Positions 1 to 9,349 of a DNA stretch of 64,000 nt are shown piece by piece; positions within the stretch are counted from its first letter, which is position 1; each line of letters starts with the position of its first letter. The notes under the pieces are model-generated. The model was given only the letters and a program-made list of their open reading frames with translations, searched no databases and had not been told where the DNA came from. A program made the translations under genes and the position numbers. This stretch comes from Rodentibacter sp. JRC1 (lineage in GTDB: Bacteria; Pseudomonadota; Gammaproteobacteria; Enterobacterales; Pasteurellaceae): the NCBI RefSeq assembly GCF_020521555.1, contig NZ_BPWA01000001.1:682001-746000 (forward strand), given 5' to 3'.

Positions 1-3000
1 TCGCTAACGCGTCTTTCGCCGCTTTATCCGCCGCTTTGGCTTCATCTAACGCCGCTTTCGCGTCTTTTGCCGGATCTTCTTGCGGGGTCACGTCCGGTAC
101 TTGGATACCGTCCAGTTTACCCACTTCGTCCGTTAAGCCTGCTTTCTCCGCGTTATCATCCGGTAACGCCTTAATCGCTTCTTCCGCCGCCGCTTTCTTC
201 TCTGCCGCCTCTTTCGCTTTCGCTTCTAAGTCCGCTTTTTCTTCCGCGGTGATATTTTTGTCTTCATTGGCTTTCGCTAAAGCGTCTTTCGCCGCCTTGT
301 CCGCCGCTTTCGCTTCTTCAAGTGCTGCTTTTGCGTCTTTTGCCGGATCTTCTTGCGGGGTCACCTCCGGTACTTGAATACCGTCCAGTTTACCCACTTC
401 GTCCGTTAAGCCTGCTTTCTCCGCGTTATCATCCGGTAACGCCTTAATCGCTTCTTCCACCGCCGCTTTCTTCTCTGCCGCCTCTTTCGCTTTCGCTTCT
501 AAGTCCGCTTTTTCTTCCGCGGTGATATTTTTGTCTTCATTGGCTTTCGCTAAAGCGTCTTTCGCCGCCTTGTCCGCCGCTTTGGCTTCTTCAAGTGCTG
601 CTTTTGCGTCTTTTGCCGGATCTTCTTGCGGGGTCACCTCCGGTACTTGAATACCGTCCAGTTTACCCACTTCGTCCGTTAAGCCCGCTTTGTCTGCGCT
701 ATCATCCGGTAACGCCTTAATCGCTTCTTCCGCCGCCGCTTTCTTCTCTGCCGCCTCTTTCGCTTTCGCTTCTAAGTCCGCTTTTTCTTCCGCGGTGATA
801 TTTTTGTCTTCATTGGCTTTCGCTAAAGCGTCTTTCGCCGCCTTGTCCGCCGCTTTGGCTTCTTCAAGTGCTGCTTTTGCGTCTTTTGCCGGATCTTCTT
901 GCGGGGTCACGTCCGGTACTTCAATACCGTCCAGTTTACCCACTTCGTCCGTTAAGCCCGCTTTCTCCGCGTTATCATCCGGTAACGCCTTAATCGCTTC
1001 TTCCGCTGCCGCTTTCTTATCCGCCGCCTCTTTCGCTTTCGCTTCTAAGTCCGCTTTTTCCGCTTCGTCAATCTTGCCGTCTTCATTGGCTTTCGCTAAG
1101 GCGTCTTTCGCCGCTTTGTCCGCCGCTTTGGCTTCTTCAAGTGCTGCTTTTGCGTCTTTTGCCGGATCTTCTTGCGGGGTCACGTCCGGTACTTGGATAC
1201 CATCAAGCGCTTCCGCTTCTTTCGCTAAGTCCGCTTTGTCCGCATTCTCATCCGGTAAGTCGTTGATGGCTTTTTCCGCTGCCGCTTTCTTATCCGCCGC
1301 CTCTTTCGCTTTCGCTTCTAAGTCCGCTTTTTCCGCTTCGTCAATCTTGCCGTCTTCATTGGCTTTCGCTAAGGCGTCTTTCGCCGCTTTGTCCGCCGCT
1401 TTGGCTTCATCTAACGCCGCTTTTGCGTCTTTTGCCGGATCTTCTTGCGGGGTCACGTCCGGTACTTGGATACCATCAAGCGCTTCCGCTTCTTTCGCTA
1501 AGTCCGCTTTGTCCGCATTCTCATCCGGTAAGTCGTTGATGGCTTTTTCCGCCACCGCTTTCTTCTCTGCCGCGTCTTTCGCTTTCGCTTCTAAATCCGC
1601 TTTTTCCGCTTCGTCAATCTTGCCGTCTTCATTGGCTTTCGCTAAAGCGTCTTTCGCTGCTTTGTCCGCCGCTTTGGCTTCTTCAAGTGCTGCTTTTGCG
1701 TCTTTTGCCGGATCTTCTTGCGGGGTCACGTCCGGTACTTGAATACCGTCCAGTTTACCCACTTCTTCCGTTAAGCCTGCTTTGTCCGCATTGTCATCCG
1801 GTAACGCCTTAATCGCTTCTTCCGCCGCCGCTTTCTTATCCGCCGCGTCTTTCGCTTTCGCTTCTAAGTCCGCTTTGTCTTCTGCACTGATGCTGCCGTC
1901 TTTTTGCGCTTCGGCTAAGGCTTCTTTCGCTGCTTTGTCCGCCGCTTTGGCTTCTTCAAGTGCTGCTTTTGCGTCTTTTGCCGGATCTTCTTGCGGGGTC
2001 ACGTCCGGTACTTGGATACCGTCCAGTTTACCCACTTCGTCCGTTAAGCCTGCTTTGTCCGCATTGTCATCCGGTAACGCCTTAATCGCTTCTTCCGCTG
2101 CCGCTTTCTTATCCGCCGCGTCTTTCGCTTTCGCCTCTAAGTCCGCTTTCTCTTCCGCGGTGATATTTTTGTCTTCATTGGCTTTCGCTAAAGCGTCTTT
2201 CGCCGCCTTGTCCGCCGCTTTCGCTTCATCTAACGCCGCTTTTGCGTCTTTTGCCGGATCTTCTTGCGGGGTCACGTCCGGTACTTGGATACCGTCCAGT
2301 TTACCCACTTCGTCCGTTAAGCCTGCTTTGTCCGCATTGTCATCCGGTAACGCCTTAATCGCTTCTTCCGCCGCCGCTTTCTTATCCGCCGCCTCTTTCG
2401 CTTTCGCTTCTAAGTCCGCTTTCTCTTCCGCGGTGATATTTTTGTCTTCATTGGCTTTCGCTAACGCTTCTTTCGCCGCCTTGTCCGCCGCTTTGGCTTC
2501 TTCAAGTACTACTTTCGCGTCTTTTGCCGGATCTTCTTGCGGGGTCACGTCCGGTACTTGGATACCGTCCAGTTTACCCACTTCGTCCGTTAAGCCTGCT
2601 TTCTCCGCGTTATCATCCGGTAACGCCTTAATCGCTTCTTCCGCCGCCGCTTTCTTATCCGCCGCGTCTTTCGCTTTCGCCTCTAAGTCCGCTTTTTCCG
2701 CTTCGTCAATCTTGCCGTCTTCATTGGCTTTCGCTAACGCTTCTTTCGCCGCCTTGTCCGCCGCTTTGGCAGCCTCAACTGCAGTTTTGGCTGTATTCAA
2801 GGCCTCATTATTTGTATCAGAGTCAGAGTTGGAAGAACTACCGCCGGATGAGCTAGATGAACTTGCAATCAGTGCTCCTAAACCAATGATCCCCAAGCCG
2901 GCAAACACCCAACCCCAATTCGGTAAAAACGGAACTACAAAAGGTTCGCCGCCAAGAACTTCGGCGGCGATAACGTTTTGCTGTAATGCGGCAATGGCAT

Positions 3001-3331
3001 CGGCACTTTCACCTGTCTGCGGGAAATAAGCATAGTAAGAATGATTCTCTGCTAAACCGATAACAGGGCTTAACTCATCATTAGCGTAGTAATCTTCAAT
3101 AATTAGACTTGGTGAATTTTTTTCATCTTCAAACGCAATTTCTAAATTATTGCCATTGCGTTTAGCAAAAATAGGTTGAGGAGCTAATTGAGTGGAATCA
3201 TCAACCAATTCAAAGGTGATTTTTTCTACCGGTTGTTTGATAACGGTAGCCGCACCTTTTTGATTGGTAATTGCAACGGTTTGCAATGTTTTACCACTCT
3301 CTGTATTGATTTTTAGGGTAATGTTATTCAT
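1..3331 (-). CDS. Large BapA-like repeat adhesin, N-terminal part (runs off the window)
   Basis: An open frame runs leftwards from ATG at 3331 to the window edge without a stop (1110 codons seen), so this is the 5' part of a larger gene. A GGAGGG ribosome site precedes the ATG. Residues 1-135 look like the BapA prefix-like beta domain of type 1-secreted biofilm proteins. Residues 139-156 are hydrophobic (around GWVFAGLGIIGLGALIA), then comes a Ser/Gly-rich stretch at 157-170. From about residue 185 come 91-residue, Ala/Lys/Asp/Glu-rich, probably helical repeats, each ending in a segment with GIQVPDVTPQEDPAKD. BapA-family proteins are exported by a TolC-type system and act in adhesion or biofilm; that role is inferred. 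The secretion signal would lie outside the window. The + strand ORFs here are shadows. No uptake sequence is seen in this gene. Confidence 0.85.
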   Translation of the reverse strand, partial: MNNITLKINTESGKTLQTVAITNQKGAATVIKQPVEKITFELVDDSTQLAPQPIFAKRNGNNLEIAFEDEKNSPSLIIEDYYANDELSPVIGLAENHSYYAYFPQTGESADAIAALQQNVIAAEVLGGEPFVVPFLPNWGWVFAGLGIIGLGALIASSSSSSGGSSSNSDSDTNNEALNTAKTAVEAAKAADKAAKEALAKANEDGKIDEAEKADLEAKAKDAADKKAAAEEAIKALPDDNAEKAGLTDEVGKLDGIQVPDVTPQEDPAKDAKVVLEEAKAADKAAKEALAKANEDKNITAEEKADLEAKAKEAADKKAAAEEAIKALPDDNADKAGLTDEVGKLDGIQVPDVTPQEDPAKDAKAALDEAKAADKAAKDALAKANEDKNITAEEKADLEAKAKDAADKKAAAEEAIKALPDDNADKAGLTDEVGKLDGIQVPDVTPQEDPAKDAKAALEEAKAADKAAKEALAEAQKDGSISAEDKADLEAKAKDAADKKAAAEEAIKALPDDNADKAGLTEEVGKLDGIQVPDVTPQEDPAKDAKAALEEAKAADKAAKDALAKANEDGKIDEAEKADLEAKAKDAAEKKAVAEKAINDLPDENADKADLAKEAEALDGIQVPDVTPQEDPAKDAKAALDEAKAADKAAKDALAKANEDGKIDEAEKADLEAKAKEAADKKAAAEKAINDLPDENADKADLAKEAEALDGIQVPDVTPQEDPAKDAKAALEEAKAADKAAKDALAKANEDGKIDEAEKADLEAKAKEAADKKAAAEEAIKALPDDNAEKAGLTDEVGKLDGIEVPDVTPQEDPAKDAKAALEEAKAADKAAKDALAKANEDKNITAEEKADLEAKAKEAAEKKAAAEEAIKALPDDSADKAGLTDEVGKLDGIQVPEVTPQEDPAKDAKAALEEAKAADKAAKDALAKANEDKNITAEEKADLEAKAKEAAEKKAAVEEAIKALPDDNAEKAGLTDEVGKLDGIQVPEVTPQEDPAKDAKAALEEAKAADKAAKDALAKANEDKNITAEEKADLEAKAKEAAEKKAAAEEAIKALPDDNAEKAGLTDEVGKLDGIQVPDVTPQEDPAKDAKAALDEAKAADKAAKDALA
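2..2779 (-). repeat. Tandem 273-bp (91-codon) repeats inside the adhesin gene
   Basis: The anchor CGGATCTTCTTGCGGGGTCA (+ strand) recurs at 71, 344, 617, 890, 1163, 1436, 1709, 1982, 2255 and 2528, exactly 273 bp apart each time, so every copy stays in frame. Copies are nearly identical but mosaic. The helix segment alternates between EDGKIDEAEKADLE, EDKNITAEEKADLE and a DGSISAEDKADLE version near 1890. The linker is either GLTDEVGKLDGIQ or, near 1200-1260 and 1475-1535, DLAKEAEALDGIQ. The array continues past the left edge. Confidence 0.95.
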
Positions 3332-3406
3332 AAAAAATCCCTCCTTAATTTAGTATCTTTTTATGAACGATTAATTACTTAAAAAAAGTAAAAACTTACC
3401 CATTGT

Positions 3407-3425
3407 AAAAAAAAAAAAAAAAAAA
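3407..3425 (-). promoter_or_regulatory. 19-base homopolymer (T on the coding strand) upstream of the adhesin
   Basis: An uninterrupted run of 19 A on the + strand lies 76 bp upstream of the adhesin ATG, in the 208-bp gap to the tRNA genes. Tracts of this length slip during replication. If the promoter spans it, expression could be phase variable. The run is seen; the promoter position and phase variation are inferred. Confidence 0.5.
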
Positions 3426-3539
3426 CAAGCCCTAAACACCTAATTTTTAAGTTTTTTTTATTGAAAAATTAATTGAATTTAGCAAATACGCGGTACTTAC
3501 TATTTGCTATTCTAGAATGAGAAATAGGATGAAGAAAAA

Positions 3540-3616
<77 letters not shown>

Positions 3617-3667
3617 ATTTTAGGAATACTTCTTTTGTATGAAACTTCGGGGGAAATATAAAAGAGG

Positions 3668-3744
3668 TGGTCGGCGAGATAGGATTTGAACCTACGACCC
3701 ACTGGTCCCAAACCAGTTGCGCTACCAAGCTGCGCTACTCGCCG
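3668..3744 (-). tRNA. tRNA-Pro (UGG)
   Basis: A 77-nt cloverleaf with encoded CCA. The anticodon loop reads TTTGGGA, giving anticodon TGG. It is the first gene of the tRNA-Pro/tRNA-Arg unit, just downstream of a good sigma-70-like promoter. Confidence 0.95.
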
Positions 3745-3757
3745 ATAAGTGGGGCTA

Positions 3758-3785
3758 ATTATAGTGAGGTTTCTTATTCAGTCAA
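3758..3785 (-). promoter_or_regulatory. Promoter of the tRNA-Pro/tRNA-Arg unit
   Basis: On the minus strand TTGACT (3785-3780) and a perfect TATAAT (3763-3758) are separated by 16 bp. The -10 box ends 14 bp before the tRNA-Pro 5' end. Confidence 0.7.
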
Positions 3786-3854
3786 TCAATTTTTATCATT
3801 TTATAGTTAATTGCTTAAAATTATCTCATTTTTTTAATCCGGTACATTTGGATT

Positions 3855-3898
3855 TTGTAAATCTATGCATTGTCAGATAGAATAGCAAACGTTTACGT
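3855..3898 (+). promoter_or_regulatory. folD promoter with PurR-like operator
   Basis: TTGTAA (3855-3860) and TAGAAT (3878-3883) are 17 bp apart. Overlapping the expected start, 3883-3898 reads TAGCAAACGTTTACGT, which matches 13 of 16 positions of the PurR box ACGCAAACGTTTGCGT. Purine-responsive control of a one-carbon folate gene is biologically sensible but inferred. Confidence 0.5.
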
Positions 3899-3918
3899 TT
3901 CATTATTGAGGATTTTCA

Positions 3919-4776
3919 ATGACTGCACAAATCATTTCGGGTACTGCACTTTCTAAGCAGATAAAATCCGAAGTTTCACAAAAAATCGTACATTATCGTA
4001 ATGAAGGGAAGCGTACTCCCGGGCTTGCAGTTATCCTTGTCGGTGCGGATCCGGCTTCCCAAGTATATGTAGGAAGCAAACGCCGTAGTTGTGAAGAAGT
4101 GGGCATTACATCTCAATCTTATGACTTACCGGAAACAACAACCGAGCAAGAATTACTTACATTAATTGATCAGTTAAATGCCGATGAAACCATTGATGGT
4201 ATTTTGGTTCAGTTGCCGCTTCCAAAACAAATTAATTCAGAAGCAGTCATCGAGCGCATTGATCCGAAAAAAGATGTAGATGGTTTTCATCCTTATAATG
4301 TGGGGCGTTTATGCCAACGAATTCCGACACTACGCGCCTGTACGCCTTATGGAGTGATGAAACTACTGGAAACAACGGGAATTGATTTACACGGTAAACA
4401 CGCTGTTATTGTTGGTGCTTCAAATATTGTCGGTCGCCCAATGTCCTTAGAATTGTTGCTTGCAGGCGCAACGGTTACCGTTACTCATCGCTTTACAAAA
4501 GATCTTGAAAGCTATGTTCGTCAAGCCGATGTGCTTGTGGTTGCAGTGGGGAAACCAAACCTTGTGCCGGGTGAATGGGTAAAAGAAAATGCGGTCGTCA
4601 TTGATGTGGGCATTAATCGCATTGACGGTAAACTAGTTGGGGACATCGGATTTGAAGCGGCAGCCCAAAAAGCAAGTTATATCACCCCGGTTCCCGGTGG
4701 AGTTGGTCCGATGACGGTTGCAATGTTAATGTACAACACGCTTTATGCCTATGAGCACAATAATAAGTTGAAATAA
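3919..4776 (+). CDS. folD: FolD bifunctional methylenetetrahydrofolate dehydrogenase/cyclohydrolase
   Basis: A cytosolic enzyme that interconverts 5,10-methylene-, methenyl- and 10-formyl-tetrahydrofolate with NADP, supplying one-carbon units for purines and formyl-Met. The 285-residue length is normal. The N-terminal catalytic domain has [13 protein letters not shown] at about 50-62, with the catalytic Tyr50 and Lys54. QLPLPKQI lies near 98. A Rossmann segment ([12 protein letters not shown]) lies near 165, and the signature [12 protein letters not shown] near 260. The start at 3919 follows GAGGATTTTC. It is monocistronic, converging on ndh across a REPIN-like element and an uptake-sequence terminator. 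Confidence 0.97.
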   Translation: MTAQIISGTALSKQIKSEVSQKIVHYRNEGKRTPGLAVILVGADPASQVYVGSKRRSCEEVGITSQSYDLPETTTEQELLTLIDQLNADETIDGILVQLPLPKQINSEAVIERIDPKKDVDGFHPYNVGRLCQRIPTLRACTPYGVMKLLETTGIDLHGKHAVIVGASNIVGRPMSLELLLAGATVTVTHRFTKDLESYVRQADVLVVAVGKPNLVPGEWVKENAVVIDVGINRIDGKLVGDIGFEAAAQKASYITPVPGGVGPMTVAMLMYNTLYAYEHNNKLK

Positions 4777-4777
4777 T

Positions 4778-4930
4778 CGGTATTATACATCGGTTGCACA
4801 AAACAGAGTAGGGTGTGTTAGCCAAAGGCGTAACGCACCTTAAACCCAAGTTTGGTGCGTTACGGTAAGCCTAACGCCCCCTACATTTGAATTAAAAACA
4901 GCCTTTTGTGCAACTGCTACATAATATCGG
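4778..4930. repeat. Dispersed REPIN/MITE-like element, copy 1
   Basis: Bounded by CGGTATTATACATCGGTTGC and, inverted, GCAACTGCTACATAATATCG. Inside lie GTAGGGTGTGTTAGCC...GTAACGCACC and the inverse GGTGCGTTACGG...CCTAACGCCCCCTAC. It lies between the convergent folD and ndh genes, directly before the USS-pair terminator. Confidence 0.85.
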
Positions 4931-4936
4931 GAAAAC

Positions 4937-4968
4937 GAAAAAGTGCGGTCAATTTTGACCGCACTTTT
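4937..4968. terminator. Inverted uptake-sequence pair acting as terminator
   Basis: AAAAGTGCGGTC and GACCGCACTTTT face each other across AATTTT, giving a stable stem with A/T runs on both sides. It serves folD (+) and ndh (-). Confidence 0.85.
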
Positions 4969-4978
4969 GTTTTCATCG

Positions 4979-6313
4979 TTAATGTAGCTTCAACCTTGGT
5001 TTTAAATAACGGTTAATTTTATCCACCAAGATAATCAAGCCGATTTTAATACAACCGTGCAACGCATGTTGATGCATACGATATAAGGAAACATAAGCGA
5101 ATTGTGCGAATTTTCCATGTACGGTTAGCGGATTTTTACCAAATTTATTGGTTAAACTTCCTAATGCCGTGAAACTAGAGAGGGATACCAACGTCCCTTT
5201 ATCATTATATTTAAAGGCTTTTAACGGCTTGTTATCAAAGATCGCAAAGATATTTTTCGCACAAGCTTTTGCCATTTGGTGTGCCGCTTGTGCGCGAGGT
5301 GGAACCAATTTTCCATTTTCTTGAGTTAATGCCGCACAATCGCCAATAGCGAAAATACTGTCATCTACCGTTGTCTGTAACGTATCTCTTACTACCAATT
5401 GATTGATTCGATTAAGCTCCAAACCATCAAAATTGTGAGTCACTTTCGAGGTGCGAACCCCTGCCGCCCAAACGATTAAATCCGCTTTAATTTCTTCGCC
5501 TTCTTTGGTAATCAGCGTGTTAGGTTGGGCTTCGGTAATCATAGTATTTAATTTTACATTCGCCCCCATTTCCTCAAGTTCATCCAGCACTGCTGCGGAT
5601 AAATCTTCAGGTAATGCCGGTAATAAACGAGAACCGGCTTCTACCAATGTAACTTGTAAACAATCGGTATTAATTTTGCCATAACCGTAAGAAGATAAAT
5701 CTTCAGCGGCATGATACAGTTCAGCCGTTAGTTCCACACCGGTCGCACCGCCTCCAACAATGGCAACATTCACTTTATTTTCATCCACCAATTTTTGTTT
5801 AAATTCTTCTTCGCCAATATCGTCTAATGCGCGATTTTCTGAAAATTTTAAGAACAATTCCAACATTTTATGTTGAAAACGCAATGCTTGATCGGAACTA
5901 TCTAGGAAAATGCAGTTATCAGCGACCCCTTTGGTATTAAAATCGTTAGATTTACTCCCTATCGCTATCACTAAGTAATCGTAAGGGATACGGCGGGCAA
6001 CTACGAGCATATCCCCCTCTTGACCATAAACCGGAGCAAGCTCCACATATTTCTGCTCTCGGTTAATACGAATAATTGAACCTTGCTCGAAACTAAAATA
6101 ATGATTTTTACCATGAGCGCGATAGCTTAACGAATCGACTCCATCATCCATCACACCTGTTGCAATTTCATGTAATAAAGGTTTCCAAAGATGAGTTGCA
6201 TTACGATCTACTAAAGTAACTTTAGCCTGTTTTTTACGACCCAGCTTATCCCCTAGGAAGGTCGCCAGCTCAATACCACCGGCACCGCCACCAACGATGA
6301 CTACGTTTTTCAT
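4979..6313 (-). CDS. ndh: NADH dehydrogenase type II (NDH-2)
   Basis: A single-subunit, non-proton-pumping flavoprotein that passes electrons from NADH to quinone at the inner face of the membrane. The 444 residues include an FAD Rossmann motif VVIVGGGAGGIELATFLG at 3-20, an NADH-binding motif VAIVGGGATGVELTAEL near 183, and an FAD-ribityl site IFAIGDCAALT near 313. The C-terminal region is basic and amphipathic, as expected for membrane attachment. An AGGAGAAATTA ribosome site precedes ATG 6313. It appears monocistronic, ending against the shared terminator with folD. Confidence 0.95.
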   Translation of the reverse strand: MKNVVIVGGGAGGIELATFLGDKLGRKKQAKVTLVDRNATHLWKPLLHEIATGVMDDGVDSLSYRAHGKNHYFSFEQGSIIRINREQKYVELAPVYGQEGDMLVVARRIPYDYLVIAIGSKSNDFNTKGVADNCIFLDSSDQALRFQHKMLELFLKFSENRALDDIGEEEFKQKLVDENKVNVAIVGGGATGVELTAELYHAAEDLSSYGYGKINTDCLQVTLVEAGSRLLPALPEDLSAAVLDELEEMGANVKLNTMITEAQPNTLITKEGEEIKADLIVWAAGVRTSKVTHNFDGLELNRINQLVVRDTLQTTVDDSIFAIGDCAALTQENGKLVPPRAQAAHQMAKACAKNIFAIFDNKPLKAFKYNDKGTLVSLSSFTALGSLTNKFGKNPLTVHGKFAQFAYVSLYRMHQHALHGCIKIGLIILVDKINRYLKPRLKLH

Positions 6314-6413
6314 TAATTTCTCCTAAAATGATTAAATTTCGTTAAAAATGTTAAATTAATGTAATAATAACATAAAACAACAGGTGGGATCATTACTCAC
6401 TAAGGAGAAAAGA

Positions 6414-7046
6414 TTAAGTTTGGTGAGCCTGATTATAGAGAGGTTCAAGCGATCGTATCGTTTCAGTAATAAAGGTGATGGTATCCAATTTTGCTAAATC
6501 TGCTTTTTCAACATTTTTGCCTATACACCAAAAATCGTTATCGTTACGTAGAAGAAGATCTTGTTGAGTAAATTGCTTCGCTTGTCGAAAATCATCATAC
6601 TCACTTTCATCACCACGCCACAAATCAAAATCAGCAAACTTGATGAAGTCAAAATTCTCCAACCATTGATTATATTGTTGCACGTTAATTTGTGAGCGAT
6701 CTGCGCGATAACAATGCCAATCCAAGCTTACAGAAAGTCGGCGACGATTTAACAGCACAGAAAAAATTGCAGCTGAATTTTGATTAAACTCATATTTAAA
6801 ATAGGCAAAGAAATGCGCGCGTACCTGCCAACCATTCGTCCAACTTTCAATATGAGGTTTTGCAAAAGGTGCGCCAAGTTGAGCCGAAACAGCCTGAATT
6901 ATTGCTTTCCAATTATCCCATTCTTTCTTATAACGTGCTTTGATTGACGGAATTTCTTCCGGACAAAATTTTTTCATTTGAGCAAATTGGAAAAAAGGAA
7001 TATTGAAAAGATCGCAAGATTGTGCAGATAAACTCGGTATCATCAT
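6414..7046 (-). CDS. HI_0552-family protein of unknown function
   Basis: A 210-residue cytosolic protein with no signal peptide or membrane segment, rich in Trp, Phe and Tyr. It resembles, from memory, H. influenzae HI_0552, which also neighbours apaH; some databases label that family glucose-6-phosphate dehydrogenase without experimental support that I know of, and no dehydrogenase motif is visible here. The AGGAAAGACA ribosome site supports ATG 7046; ATG 7043 is possible. It lies 42 bp downstream of apaH and is likely cotranscribed with rsmA-apaH. Confidence 0.7.
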   Translation of the reverse strand: MMIPSLSAQSCDLFNIPFFQFAQMKKFCPEEIPSIKARYKKEWDNWKAIIQAVSAQLGAPFAKPHIESWTNGWQVRAHFFAYFKYEFNQNSAAIFSVLLNRRRLSVSLDWHCYRADRSQINVQQYNQWLENFDFIKFADFDLWRGDESEYDDFRQAKQFTQQDLLLRNDNDFWCIGKNVEKADLAKLDTITFITETIRSLEPLYNQAHQT

Positions 7047-7088
7047 TGTCTTTCCTATGGAATAATATTTGCTACAACAGGTTTTAGA

Positions 7089-7916
7089 TTAAAAATCACA
7101 GTAATTTTTGACCGCACTTTGCGTAAAAATTTGCTTATCTTCCCAACGCAACATCGTCATTCGGTTATTCCACACACAACCGGTATCAAGCGCATAAATA
7201 TTCGGCGGTGTAATTTCATCAACCAAACTTGCCCAATGTCCAAATATAATCGACATTTGCCGATAAAGCGGATTATCCAAATTAAACCAAGGTGTGAGTT
7301 CTGCCGGGGCTTCTTTAGGAGGCAATTTACAAACAAAATCCAAACGATGGTCAAAATAACAAAAACGCATACGGGTAAATACGTTAATGATATAACGCCA
7401 ACGATCGATACCTTCTAGATCGACCGACCAGCGGTCGGGCTGATTTTCATACATTTGAGAAATCAAAGCGTAAAAATCCCCGTTTTGTAATATATTTTCC
7501 ACTTCTTTGGCACAAGCCTTCGCCGTGGCGAGATCCCAGTCAGGCGAGATTCCCGCGTGCGTCATCACAAAATTAAATTCTTCGTGATGTACAAGTAAAG
7601 GTTGATGACGAAGCCAATCAATAAGCACTTCAAAATCCGGTGCTTGAAAAATCGCTTCAACGTGATCACGGGGTTTAACTTTTTTAATACCGAGTGCGGT
7701 TGATATTAAATGCAGATCGTGATTACCCAGCACCGTTTGTGCCGCATTGCCGAGAGATTTTACAAAGCGCAAACAGTCTAAAGATTTATCTCCACGGGCA
7801 ACAAGATCACCGACAAGGTAAAGTTTATCTTTATTTGGGTTGAATTGAACACGTTTTAACAAAAGCTGCAATTCATCAAAACAACCCTGTAAATCGCCGA
7901 CTAAATAAGTTGCCAT
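7089..7916 (-). CDS. apaH: Diadenosine tetraphosphatase (symmetrical)
   Basis: Hydrolyses Ap4A to two ADP and has been linked in other bacteria to removal of Np4 caps from RNA. The 275 residues show the metallophosphatase core: VGDLQGC at 6-12, GDLVARG near 37-43, GNHDLH near 64-69, and later [10 protein letters not shown] and FGHWAS. It sits 42 bp after rsmA, the usual rsmA-apaH pairing in gamma-proteobacteria. An uptake sequence overlaps the 3' end near 7110. Confidence 0.96.
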   Translation of the reverse strand: MATYLVGDLQGCFDELQLLLKRVQFNPNKDKLYLVGDLVARGDKSLDCLRFVKSLGNAAQTVLGNHDLHLISTALGIKKVKPRDHVEAIFQAPDFEVLIDWLRHQPLLVHHEEFNFVMTHAGISPDWDLATAKACAKEVENILQNGDFYALISQMYENQPDRWSVDLEGIDRWRYIINVFTRMRFCYFDHRLDFVCKLPPKEAPAELTPWFNLDNPLYRQMSIIFGHWASLVDEITPPNIYALDTGCVWNNRMTMLRWEDKQIFTQSAVKNYCDF

Positions 7917-7958
7917 TTTGACCGCTCTTTTAAGTAAAAAATTTAAACGATGCCATTA

Positions 7959-8819
7959 CTAGGCTTCGTCATCTATGATTTCGTTTTTATTGACATCAAC
8001 AGGGGGATTATCCGCCAACCAATTCGCCAAACGTGCATAATCCGCAATCGAGAGATTTTCCGCCCGAGCATTGAGATCAACCCCAAGTGCGGTCAAATTT
8101 TCAGGAGAAAATAAACCGGAAAGGGCATTACGCAATGTTTTACGGCGTTGATTAAACGCCTGTGAACACACACGATTTAACCAATATAAATCTTTTACAG
8201 GGTGAGGGAGTTCTTTATGCGGAATTAAGCGCACGACTGCCGAATCCACTTTAGGCGCAGGTTTAAATGCGCTCGGCGGAACTTCCAACACCGGCATCAC
8301 TTGGCAGAAATATTGCGCCATAATCGTTAAACGTCCATAAGCCTTGCTGTTCGGCGCAGCACATAAACGTTTCACCACCTCTTTTTGCAACATAAAATGC
8401 ATATCTTGAATAACATCATGATAGTTGAATAAATGGAACATTAATGGCGTTGAAATATTATACGGTAGGTTACCAAACACACGTAATTTTTGCTTTGATG
8501 TATGAGTTTGTTCCGCATAAAGAGAGCCGAAATCAAACTGCATTGCATCGGTTTCAATAACATTTAATTTTTGGTGTAAAAAAGGATGATGACGTAAACG
8601 TTCGGCGAGATCGCGGTCAAGTTCAACCACAGTTAAGTGATCAACTTGCTCGCCAACCGGTTCGGTTAATGCGCCAAGTCCTGGGCCAATTTCAACCAAA
8701 AATTGCCCTTTTTGTGGATAAATCGCGGCAACGATATTTTGAATCACGTTATTGTCGTGCAAAAAGTTTTGTCCGAAACGTTTACGGGCAGTATGCCCTA
8801 GGTGTTTTTTTGAGTTCAT
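7959..8819 (-). CDS. rsmA: 16S rRNA dimethyladenosine transferase RsmA (KsgA)
   Basis: Dimethylates two adjacent adenines in the 3' hairpin of 16S rRNA during 30S maturation. With ATG 8819 the protein is 286 residues and begins [20 protein letters not shown], the family N-terminus. A longer frame back to 8888 adds 23 residues without family character. Motifs: [13 protein letters not shown] (SAM site) near 45 and the catalytic NLPYN near 115. The acidic tail is a Pasteurellaceae trait as far as I recall. First gene of rsmA-apaH-HI_0552. Confidence 0.95.
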   Translation of the reverse strand: MNSKKHLGHTARKRFGQNFLHDNNVIQNIVAAIYPQKGQFLVEIGPGLGALTEPVGEQVDHLTVVELDRDLAERLRHHPFLHQKLNVIETDAMQFDFGSLYAEQTHTSKQKLRVFGNLPYNISTPLMFHLFNYHDVIQDMHFMLQKEVVKRLCAAPNSKAYGRLTIMAQYFCQVMPVLEVPPSAFKPAPKVDSAVVRLIPHKELPHPVKDLYWLNRVCSQAFNQRRKTLRNALSGLFSPENLTALGVDLNARAENLSIADYARLANWLADNPPVDVNKNEIIDDEA

Positions 8820-8953
8820 AATATGCTTATCTTTTATAAAATTGCGTTCATTATAGAGCCTGTTTCGGGATTGTAAATCGTCACGCATTTAGACTAAATC
8901 AACTTTTTTCCCCTCAATTTTATTTTCATCTTTCGCATAATCCCAAAAACGGC

Positions 8954-8959
8954 TATAAT
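8954..8959 (+). promoter_or_regulatory. Likely infA -10 box
   Basis: TATAAT at 8954-8959 within GGCTATAATCCGC; the -35 region (TTTCGC near 8931) is weak. It lies 67 bp before infA. Confidence 0.4.
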
Positions 8960-8983
8960 CCGCGCGTTTTTTATCAAAATTGA

Positions 8984-9244
<261 letters not shown>

Positions 9245-9261
9245 TTTTATTCCACTAAGCA

Positions 9262-9290
9262 AAGCCGATAATTTTATCGGCTTTCTTTTT
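9262..9290 (+). terminator. infA terminator
   Basis: AAGCCGATAA TTTT ATCGGCTTT stem followed by CTTTTT. Confidence 0.85.
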
Positions 9291-9349
9291 GTTCAAAAAC
9301 AACTCAAATCGGTTGCGGAATGCAAAATTTTATGTATAATCCGCAACCC

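Noticed and set aside
1..2779. Direct repeats that could suggest a CRISPR array
   Set aside because: Units are 273 bp, contiguous and coding, with no short repeat/unique spacer pattern.
36..3029. Long + strand frames rich in Ala and Ser (36-377, 690-1742, 1782-3029)
   Set aside because: They are antisense to the repeat adhesin; the minus frame has a ribosome site, a domain-like N-terminus and exact 91-codon periodicity.
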